Virus record (IMG/VR): IMGVR_UViG_3300006922_000143
Coordinates: 1 to 26,674 of that record
Source of the DNA: a virus
Reading direction: 5' to 3' (one strand)
DNA: 26,674 nt
A program made the position numbers and the translations under genes. Positions 1 to 8,400 of this stretch are shown piece by piece; within the stretch, counting starts at the first letter, position 1; each line of letters opens with the position of its first letter. The notes under the pieces were generated by a model, which saw nothing but the letters and a program-made list of their open reading frames with translations, did not search any database and was not told where the DNA came from.

Positions 1-2070
1 ATTACATTAGGACACAGCACCTCAGAGGTTACAGTCGCAGATAATCTTACAGTTACAGGTGACTTGACTGTATCAGGCACAACCACAACAGTAAACTCTA
101 CGACTGTAAATCTTAATGATCACAACATTGTTCTTGATAGTGGCAACAGTACATCTGCTGTAGTCAACGGTGCAGGTATTACACTAGAAGGTGGCAGTGG
201 TGACGATGCTACATTTACATACAACACTACAGGCCCAAAGTTTGAGTTAAAGTTAGGTTCTAATCACGAAGACTTACAGGTTGATGGGCTTATTGCGGCT
301 TCTTTAGATATATCTGGAGATGTGGATGTAGATGGTACACTAGAGGCAGATGCAATAACAGTTAATGAAACACCTCTAGCCGAATTTATTTCTGATACTG
401 TGGGAGCAATGGTATCCTCTAATACTGAAAGCGGTATTACAGTAACTTATCAAGACGCTGATAATACGATTGACTTTACAGTGGGTACACTTAATCAAGA
501 CACAACAGGTAATGCCGCAACTGCTACAGCTTTAGCATCTGCAGTGAACATACATGGTGTAAGTTTTGATGGCAGTGCGAATATAGACTTATCAGAAGTT
601 ATTCAGGATACTGTAGGAGCTATGGTATCTAGCAACACTGAAAGTGGCATTACAGTAGCGTATCAAGACGGTGATGGTACTCTAGATTTTACAGTGGGTA
701 CACTCAATCAGGATACTACAGGTACAGCAGCCCTAGCCACACAAGTAACTATATCTGCAAACAATACTGCAAATGAAACTATTTTTCCAGTGTTTGTTGA
801 TGGTGCTACAGGAAGTCAAGGATTAGAAACTGATACAGGTTTTACTTACAATCCAAGTACAGGAAGGTTGACAGCAACTCAATTATCTGGTACATTACAA
901 ACAGCAGCGCAAACTAATATTACATCACTAGGTACACTAACTGCTCTAACTGTAGATGATATAACAATCAATGATTCAACTATATCCGATGGTGGAGATT
1001 TTACTATTGATGTTGGTGGTAATATTACTATTGATGCTGATGGTGGAAATATTCTTTTAAAAGATGGTGGCACTCAATTTGGTCAATTAGCAAGTAATAA
1101 TAATGCAGGGTATTATTTTTATTCTGCAATATCTGATGGAGATATGGTTTTTCAAGGCAACGATGGTGGATCAACTGTAACTGCCCTCACCCTTGATATG
1201 TCCGACGCAGGATCAGCCACATTTAATAATTTGATTAAAGTTGGTAATACTGTTCTAACTGGTGCTAGTTTATCTGAAACTGGTGATTTTACCTTAGACG
1301 TTGGTGGTGATATTATTCTTGATGCTGATGGTGGTGATTTCTTTTTTAAGGATGGTGGTACAAGTATTGGTCTATTAAAAAATAACAGTAGTGATTTTGA
1401 GATGAGGTCACTTGTTAATGATAAAGACATTAAATTTAGTGGAGAAGATGGTGGTAGTACAATAGTTGCCCTTACCCTTGATATGTCAGCAGCAGGAGCA
1501 GCTACGTTTAATGCAGGAGCTAACTTTGGTGGCAACGTTATTTCAAACTCACAAGCACATGACGGTGGTGCTGAAATATTAGCAGCTAATAACAACCAAT
1601 CAACAAAATTAAAAATTCAAGGGAAGTCTTCTGGAGGAACAGAACACAATTGGTTTTTAGAAGTAGCAAGAAGCGCTGATGAGTTTCGTATCGGAGATGG
1701 CAGTTCAACCGCTATGACTATTGATTCTTCACTTGTTATAAGCGATGCAGACGGTAAAATAAGAGCCATCCCTCAGTCTGGCTCTGCCAAAACATCAGGC
1801 TATACTTTAGCTACAGGAGATGTAGGTAACTTTATAGAGGTTGGATCAAGTGGTGCAATAACAATTCCAAACAGTACATTTTCAGCAGGGGATGCTGTTT
1901 CTGTTTTTAACAACACAAGCGGAGATGTTACCGTGACTTGCTCAATTACAACTGCGTATATCGCAGGTACAGATGAAGATAAAAGCAGTGTGACTCTTGC
2001 AACTAGAGGGGTCTGTACAATTTTATTTATAAGCGGAACTGTCTGCGTAATATCAGGGAACGTAAGTTAA
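1..2070 (+). CDS. Phage tail fibre protein, 5' end cut by window edge
   Basis: The frame is open to base 1, so the true start is outside; the first internal start codon, a TTG at 64, is not credible. About 689 residues are visible. The protein is rich in Gly, Thr, Ser, Asp and Asn, with beta-type repeats such as VTGDLTVSGTTTT, typical of trimeric marine phage fibres that build beta-helical shafts and touch the host surface. Two internal duplications are visible, at 394-510/607-723 and 982-1227/1270-1512. The last ~100 residues (about 1750-2070) form a compact, less repetitive end with GDVGNFIEVGSSG and a valine-rich close, likely the tip or trimerisation domain. It ends TAATG, sharing one base with the next gene. 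Fibre identity is inferred from composition and repeats. Confidence 0.8.
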   Translation: MTLGHSTSEVTVADNLTVTGDLTVSGTTTTVNSTTVNLNDHNIVLDSGNSTSAVVNGAGITLEGGSGDDATFTYNTTGPKFELKLGSNHEDLQVDGLIAASLDISGDVDVDGTLEADAITVNETPLAEFISDTVGAMVSSNTESGITVTYQDADNTIDFTVGTLNQDTTGNAATATALASAVNIHGVSFDGSANIDLSEVIQDTVGAMVSSNTESGITVAYQDGDGTLDFTVGTLNQDTTGTAALATQVTISANNTANETIFPVFVDGATGSQGLETDTGFTYNPSTGRLTATQLSGTLQTAAQTNITSLGTLTALTVDDITINDSTISDGGDFTIDVGGNITIDADGGNILLKDGGTQFGQLASNNNAGYYFYSAISDGDMVFQGNDGGSTVTALTLDMSDAGSATFNNLIKVGNTVLTGASLSETGDFTLDVGGDIILDADGGDFFFKDGGTSIGLLKNNSSDFEMRSLVNDKDIKFSGEDGGSTIVALTLDMSAAGAATFNAGANFGGNVISNSQAHDGGAEILAANNNQSTKLKIQGKSSGGTEHNWFLEVARSADEFRIGDGSSTAMTIDSSLVISDADGKIRAIPQSGSAKTSGYTLATGDVGNFIEVGSSGAITIPNSTFSAGDAVSVFNNTSGDVTVTCSITTAYIAGTDEDKSSVTLATRGVCTILFISGTVCVISGNVS
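394..723 (+). repeat. Internal duplication in the tail fibre (39-codon unit, two copies)
   Basis: Bases 394-510 and 607-723 encode 39-residue copies starting DTVGAMVSSNTESGITV and ending GTLNQDTTG. They are almost identical in protein but differ at many third codon positions. They are separated by about 96 bases of unrelated fibre sequence. Confidence 0.85.
982..1512 (+). repeat. Second internal duplication in the tail fibre (about 82 codons, two copies)
   Basis: Bases 982-1227 and 1270-1512 encode related units sharing GDFTxDVGGxIxxDADGG, KDGGT, and DGGSTxxALTLDMSxAGxATFN. The offset is 288 bases at the start and 285 at the end, so one codon was lost or gained. Divergence is greater than in the 394-723 pair, pointing to an older duplication. 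Confidence 0.8.
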
Positions 2071-4730
2071 TGTCAGGTATAATGATGCAGCTTTTAGGCG
2101 GTGGTGCAGGAGGACCTGCTGAAGGCCCAAATGTAGAAAGCCTTTTTAGCCTTAACTCTTGGAAAGGTGTTGAAGAAAATGGCACTACCATCGAAACAGG
2201 TCTTACTCTTGGAAATTTTGGTTTAGGCACTAGTACTAGGCTTGGAGGTAATAGCGATTACTTAGGGCGAGATAGTGACTTTAGTAGTAACTCTGATAGT
2301 AAAACTTTTACTTTTAGTGCTTGGGTTTTTAGAAGGAATGATAGTGGAAATCATTACATATATAGTGCTGACGATGGTACTTATTCTTTTCAGGTGTTTA
2401 TTAAAAACGGTAACGATATAGTTATATATGGTTGGCAAGGATCTAGTAGAAGATTATCAGCAACATCTAGCTCACTTAATCTTAAAGTTGGCTGGGTACA
2501 TATCTTAATATCTATGGAGTTAGGAAATAGTTCAAATAGATATATTTACGTTGACGATACGGATGAGACAAATCACTTTTCTTTTAGTAATTACGACAAT
2601 GACCCTATAGAATTTAGCCGTCAATATCATACGCTTGGAGGAGGGCCTGGTCGCTCTGGCGATTTTTTAGAAGGTAGATTAGCTCATGTATTTCTTGACT
2701 ACACCTATCGTGATTTATCTACAGAATCTAATCGTAGGATTTTTATTGATTCTAACGGTGGCGCTACTGCTGTCTCAACTTTATCTGCATTAAATCCTAT
2801 TATGTACTGTCCTTTAACAGAGGACTACGCTATTGGTAAAAACTTAGGCACTGGCGGTGACTTTACTGCCACTGGAAGAGTTTCTTTTGCTCAAGGAGGT
2901 GTTAATTATGTATCTGGTACTGCTGAAAGTGGAATGGTTTGGATTAAGTCTCGTGGTAGTGCCGTAAGCCATATTATTAACGATACAGTAAGAGGGGCAA
3001 ATAATTTCCTTAATTCTAGTGCAACCACAGATAATACACCTTCTTCTGGTTATATGACAGACTTTACTGCAAATGGTTTTAGGGTAGGCACTCAAAGTAG
3101 GGTAAATAATTCAAGCTATTTTTATCAGTCGTGGTCTTGGAAAAAGGCTCCTAAATTTTTTGATGTAATAACATGGACAGGCAACGGAAGCGACAATAGA
3201 GCAATAAGCCATAGTTTAGCTTCCGTTCCTGGGATGATTATAGTTAAGAAAACTAGTTCGCAAAATGAACAAAACTGGATAGTGTGGCATAATAGTTTAA
3301 GCGCAGGTGAATTTTTACTTCTAAATGATACTAATGCAAAAAATACAAACAACGCTTTATTTACAACAACGCAACCAAACGCAAGTAATTTTTATGTAGG
3401 CACTGATGAAGCAGTCAATGGAAATAATTCAAGTTACGTGGCATATTTATTTGCACATAATAATGGCGATGGTGGTTTTGGTATTACAGGGGATCAAGAT
3501 ATCATCAAATGCGGCACGTATCAATCAGACGGATCTGCTAGTGAAATAGATGTAAATCTAGGATTTGAAGCTCAATTTATTATGGCTAAAGCAATCAGTA
3601 CAACTGGAAACTGGCATGTTCAAAACATGTTAACAGGAGGGGCAGCAGACGGTATTTCTAATAATCCTTACTTACAATGGAATACAAATGATGCTGAAAG
3701 TGGGGATGGAACTGCAGGGGGTATCATACCCATTAATAATGGTTTTAGGGTTGGGCTTTTGGGTGACATTAACATTTTTAATGCAACGCAAACCTATGCG
3801 TACATGGCAATACGAAGAGGACCAATGGCAATTCCTACAAAAGCAAGTAACGTGTTTGCCGTGGTAGATAGATTTGATGATGAAATACCACAATATAAAA
3901 GTAATTTTATCACTGACCTAGTGCTTAATCTTTACACCTCAAGTGGCACTGCAAATAGAAGAATTTATCATAGATTAACAGGACATAAAAAACTTTTTAC
4001 AGAAGCAACCAGCGCGGCTCAAGATGACACAGATCGTAAGTGGGATTTTAATGATGGGTTTTTAGGTGTAGAAAGCGATAACTACGATGGAATTATGTGG
4101 TCAAGAGCACCAAATTATTATGATCAAGTTCATTGGAATGGTACAGGAGCAAACAGAACGCAGGGCCACAATTTAGGGATAGCTCCTGAGATGATGTGGA
4201 TTAAGAAGACAAGCAGTACAAGTAACTGGGTTGTTTGGCACAAAAGTTTAACATCAACAACAAACGGCTATATTCTTTTAGACCAAGACTTTGATGAACA
4301 AACTATCTCAACAGCGTGGAATGGTACAGCACCAACAGATACCAATATAAGTTTAGGCACTTGGACTCAGGTTAATCAGTCGGGTCAAAGATATATTGCT
4401 AATTTATTTGGCACAGTCGATGGTGTTTCAAAGGTTGGAACTTTCACAGGTAATGGTACTAATCAGACAATTGACTGTGGGTTTAGTTCAGGGTGTGCTT
4501 TATTTATCGTTAAAAGAATTGATGGAACTAGCCCTTGGTTAATGTTCACAGATCATCATGGGATTGTATCAGGAAACGATACATTTTGGTTTTTGAATGA
4601 CACAAGTGAAAAAGTAACAGACTCTGACATAGTTGATCCTGCTGACTCTGGGATTATAATAAACTACGATTCAGCACGTTATATGAATGTAAGTAATGCA
4701 AAATATCTTTTTTATGCGATAGCCAAATGA
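2070..4730 (+). CDS. Lectin-like tail protein, probable receptor-binding or adhesin subunit (886 aa)
   Basis: It starts at the ATG of a TAATG junction with the fibre gene, with AGGGA about ten bases upstream. Residues ~60-250 resemble a LamG/concanavalin-like beta sandwich (KTFTFSAWVFRR, GWVHILISMEL, GRLAHVFLDYTYRDL). Two related domains follow, with F363-F364 matching Y683-Y684. Each contains xWxGxGxxRxxxHxL, a PxMxxxKKTSS segment, and NWxVWHxSL. I recall this domain type as DUF7483 in marine phage tail proteins, but could not check. No signal peptide or membrane segment is seen. Position after the fibre and carbohydrate-binding folds suggest host attachment. The exact role is inferred, and an enzymatic function cannot be excluded. 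Confidence 0.65.
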   Translation: MSGIMMQLLGGGAGGPAEGPNVESLFSLNSWKGVEENGTTIETGLTLGNFGLGTSTRLGGNSDYLGRDSDFSSNSDSKTFTFSAWVFRRNDSGNHYIYSADDGTYSFQVFIKNGNDIVIYGWQGSSRRLSATSSSLNLKVGWVHILISMELGNSSNRYIYVDDTDETNHFSFSNYDNDPIEFSRQYHTLGGGPGRSGDFLEGRLAHVFLDYTYRDLSTESNRRIFIDSNGGATAVSTLSALNPIMYCPLTEDYAIGKNLGTGGDFTATGRVSFAQGGVNYVSGTAESGMVWIKSRGSAVSHIINDTVRGANNFLNSSATTDNTPSSGYMTDFTANGFRVGTQSRVNNSSYFYQSWSWKKAPKFFDVITWTGNGSDNRAISHSLASVPGMIIVKKTSSQNEQNWIVWHNSLSAGEFLLLNDTNAKNTNNALFTTTQPNASNFYVGTDEAVNGNNSSYVAYLFAHNNGDGGFGITGDQDIIKCGTYQSDGSASEIDVNLGFEAQFIMAKAISTTGNWHVQNMLTGGAADGISNNPYLQWNTNDAESGDGTAGGIIPINNGFRVGLLGDINIFNATQTYAYMAIRRGPMAIPTKASNVFAVVDRFDDEIPQYKSNFITDLVLNLYTSSGTANRRIYHRLTGHKKLFTEATSAAQDDTDRKWDFNDGFLGVESDNYDGIMWSRAPNYYDQVHWNGTGANRTQGHNLGIAPEMMWIKKTSSTSNWVVWHKSLTSTTNGYILLDQDFDEQTISTAWNGTAPTDTNISLGTWTQVNQSGQRYIANLFGTVDGVSKVGTFTGNGTNQTIDCGFSSGCALFIVKRIDGTSPWLMFTDHHGIVSGNDTFWFLNDTSEKVTDSDIVDPADSGIIINYDSARYMNVSNAKYLFYAIAK

Positions 4731-4972
4731 TAGAGTTAACAGAAGAACAACTAGAAAATATGTTAGATCGTGCTGCTAAGAAAGGTGCAAGTAAAGCATT
4801 GCATGAGTTAGGTTTACAGGATGCCAGCGCAGCTAATGATATACGTGAGATGCGTGGACTGTTAGATGCTTGGAGACTAACTAAAAAAAGTATATGGGCT
4901 ACGACAGTAAAAATGGGAACAGTAGCAGTACTTACTTTTATAGCAACAGCAGTTTGGATGACATTTAAATAA
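4727..4972 (+). CDS. Small protein with one C-terminal membrane helix (81 aa), DUF6127-like
   Basis: The start overlaps the previous stop as ATGA, so translation is probably coupled. The first ~55 residues are charged and helical (LTEEQLENMLDRAAKKGASKA, then AANDIREMRGLLDAWRLTKK). One membrane helix spans roughly 61-79. The pattern of ALHELGL, a D-x-R-E-x-R motif and LLDAW resembles small alphaproteobacterial and phage proteins I recall as DUF6127; this is unverified. It sits between tail genes and another one-helix protein, so a role in lysis or in the virion at the membrane is possible. The sequence alone does not decide. Confidence 0.6.
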   Translation: MIELTEEQLENMLDRAAKKGASKALHELGLQDASAANDIREMRGLLDAWRLTKKSIWATTVKMGTVAVLTFIATAVWMTFK

Positions 4973-4999
4973 ACCACACTAAAAGTAGGGAGAGTGCTT

Positions 5000-5458
5000 G
5001 TGGACCCAGTTACCATCATAGGTGGTGCGACTGTAGCATTTAATGCGCTCAAGAAAGGCTTTCAAGTAGGTAAAGACCTACAAGATATGTCAGGACAGTT
5101 GACACAATGGGCAGGTGCTATGAGTGACCTGTCCTATGCTGAACAAAAAAATAAAAACCCTCCTTGGTGGAAAGCACTTAATGGAGGATCTGTTGAGGCA
5201 GAAGCTCTAGAAATATTTACAGCTAAAAGAAAAGCTGAATCTATGAGAAAAGAGCTAAAGGATTGGATCAGTTTCAGCATGGGGCCATCTGCATGGGATG
5301 AGCTTGTTGCTACTGAAGGAAAGATACGCAAGAAGAAGAAAGACCAAGAGTATCGTAAAGCAGAGATACAAGAAGCAATAGTTACTTGGACTCTTTCAAT
5401 ACTAATCATAATAACTGGAGCAGCGATGCTAGGTTTAATAATATACATGGTGACATAA
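5000..5458 (+). CDS. Hypothetical protein with C-terminal membrane helix (152 aa)
   Basis: A GTG at 5000 is preferred because the AGGGAG at 4987-4992 lies seven bases ahead; an in-frame GTG at 4994 would be only one base away. The protein begins VDPVTIIGGATVAFNALKKG, continues with long charged helices (KRKAESMRKELKDWI, GKIRKKKKDQEYRKAEIQEA) and ends in a strong membrane helix (about 126-150) with almost no tail. This is a soluble helical domain anchored at its C-terminus. I recall similar proteins beside tail genes in other marine phages, without assigned function. Its stop abuts the next ATG directly. Holin or spanin-like activity is possible but unsupported. Confidence 0.6.
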   Translation: MDPVTIIGGATVAFNALKKGFQVGKDLQDMSGQLTQWAGAMSDLSYAEQKNKNPPWWKALNGGSVEAEALEIFTAKRKAESMRKELKDWISFSMGPSAWDELVATEGKIRKKKKDQEYRKAEIQEAIVTWTLSILIIITGAAMLGLIIYMVT

Positions 5459-8400
5459 ATGGCTAAGTTTAAAGGTTTTAATACTCAACAAACATATCAG
5501 TTACTAACTGAACTAGGGTATGATGGCCCAGCAAGAAAAGAACAGATGGATGCATTTGTTGCAGCCACACCTTCTGCTGGTTCTATGCTAGGACGCTATA
5601 CTGAAATAGCCAAGCAACGTGTAGAGGGTGAACCCCTGTCAGGTATCGGTATGAACGAAGGTGGACCTGTATTAACAGATGTAGCCACAGGTGCGCAAGA
5701 CGATTCGGCCATGATTACTTTTCCTGATGGTAGTAAAGTTAGGGTTCAAAAAGGTTTTGCAGAAGCGTACTTAAATCACGCTAAGAATACAAACGTAGAG
5801 TTAAACTCTAGAGATGATTATAATAAGTTTTTTACAGATATGTCAGCAAAATCTGTTGATCCATATAGTATAGAGGCGGCTGTACACAAACAAGGTAATG
5901 ATCTTACTTTGAAATACAGAGCAGAAAAACAAGGTAAAACAGTAAATCAACTGCAAGAAGAGTCACAACAATATAATGCAGAAAATAAGTTGTTGAAAAA
6001 TGTTGGAACCGTAAGTGCTGCACCTAAACCAGAAGACTTTGATAATCGCATTAATCAAATTAAAATAGCACAAGAAAGTGGAAATCCAGAATTAGCCTCA
6101 AAATTATTAGTAGAATTACAATCAGAAGCTAATATACCTGACGCTGTAATTCAAGAAGCAGAGACAGCAGCAGGTACTACAGGTACTTCTACAGTTGGCA
6201 CAGAAGTTACAGGTGCAGCAGCAGGTACTACAGGTACTTCTACAGTTGGCACAGAAGTTACAGGAACAACAATTAAAGAAGACACACATAGTACTTTAAA
6301 AGATGCTTCTATAGGTTCTAATATAGGAGATAAAGTTGTTGTTGATGGTATAGAGTACACTAAAGTTGCAGGGGAGCCTGGCAGTGGTATTGAATCTAAG
6401 ATGGTTAAAACAGGAACTTCCTCTGGTACTGGCTCTGGTTCAACAGAAAACTATTTTAATCCAAATACTAACACATATCATTTTCAAGGAAAAGAGTACA
6501 CAAGTGCAGCAGACTACTCTGAAGCAGTTCAAAATTATAGGACATCCATAGGTTTACCTGTTGATAATGATTCTGCTGCAGTTTTAGATGGGAGAGATAT
6601 TGATGTCGATACAACTGTTATTGATGATACTAAAGAAGTAGAAGAGACAGGCGCTATCATAGATTTGACCAAAAAAGACGAAGAAACAGATGAAGAGGTA
6701 GACGATACAAAGGTAGACGATACAAAGGTAGACGATACAGTTATAGATGATAACCTTCAATCAATCTTAGATGAAGCACAGAAAGCTTATGCAGATGCAC
6801 AGAAAACTTTAACAGATGCACAACAAGCTTTTAATGATTTAACAGATCCATCAGGTTTATACACTAACTCTGAAGAAGCTTATGCAGGTGCTTTTGCAAC
6901 TGACTTCAATGAAGGTACAGATGGTAAGAATAAAAATTTAGATCAAGACAAAACATGGACTAAATCTACTTTACAAGAATATACCAATATAACAAAAGAC
7001 TCCAAAGTAGAACTTACTAAACCTGGTAAGTATTATCAAATATCATATCCAGATTTAGGTATCTCTATAAGTACAGGGCATCAGAATCAACAGTTTGCAC
7101 AAGGTAGATTAAATATATTAACTGCAGCAGTTACAGCAAACAGTAACTTAGTCTCTGCAGAAGAAAAAGAACGTTTAACGCAAGAGTACAACACTGCAAA
7201 AACAAATTTAGAAAACGCACAATCTTTAATAGAAAGTACCTACGCAGACTTACTTGCTGCAGAGGAGCGTGTAAAAGTTACAGAGATTCCTAGTGTGGCT
7301 GAATCTTTAGCTAAAACTATTTCACTCCCTACAAGCCTAGTAACAGATCAAGATGTATACAAAATAACTGAAAAGGATGGGCAGCTTATAGATTCTGAAA
7401 CAGGTCAGGTTTTAGATGCTGATGATGTAATTGTAAAGTTAGCCACTAAAGCTGGTGCAATAGATACACCAGAAAATCCTCGTGAGGCAACTTACGATGC
7501 AGTTACATCTCAAGAAAAGGTAAAAACTGCACTAGAAGATTTTGCTTCTGCAACAGGAACACCATCTGACGAAGCTTTGATGAAAGCTGAAACAATGAGT
7601 CCACAGGATTTAGCACAGCTTGGTTTGTCACCTGAAACTCTTGATACAATAAGACAGATACCAGAAGTAAAACGTAGTTTAGATAGCGGTGAGTTACCTA
7701 CTGCAGAGATATTTGACAGTTATGTTAAATCAACTACTGAACAGATTGAACAGCAAGGTGATATAGAAGCTGCTAAGTTTGCAGGGGATACACCTAAAGC
7801 AACTGCAGAAGTAGATTACACACTGAACCCTACTCAGTCAGCAGAGGCTTCCATTACAAAAGTGGCAGACGCTGCTAAGTTTTCTGAAGAGGCCAGTGCA
7901 GAAGAAAAGAAATCAGAGTTTAAACCAGATGTAACTGCAGAGGAAACAAATGTTTCTGCTTCTGAGTTAGTTGACGTAAACGAAATACTAAATGTAGAAG
8001 AGATTGTTGTCACTGGTGCAACTCTTACAGCACTAAATGAAGACTCCAAAGGTAAGGCCCAAACAGCTACTTTTTCTCAACAACTAGAAGCAAAGTTTGT
8101 TTTAGGTGAAGTTAGCCCACAGTCAACAGTAGAGGGTCAGCTAGAAAAACTTATGGCTTCATTTGACGATGGCACACCTGCATGGGCTGCAGGAGCTTTA
8201 CGTAGAGTTAATGAAGTTATGAACGCCAGAGGTTTAGGTGGTAGCTCTATGGTAGGAGCCGCCATGATACAAGCTGCTATGGAGAGCGCTATACCTATAG
8301 CTCAAGCTGATGCAGCTACATTTGCAGCTATGGATATGGAAAATGTTCGTAACAAACAAGCTGTAGCTTTATCTAACGCAGCAGCAGCACAGAAGTTTGA

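Noticed and set aside
64-2070. Tail fibre beginning at the TTG at base 64
   Set aside because: The same frame is open to base 1 with fibre-like sequence (VTVADNLTVTGD), so the gene is cut by the window edge.
2070-4730. Diversity-generating retroelement acting on the receptor-binding gene
   Set aside because: No reverse transcriptase and no template/variable repeat pair was seen in the window.
4994-4996. GTG at 4994 as start of the 152-aa gene
   Set aside because: It is only one base from the AGGGAG; the GTG at 5000 has normal spacing.
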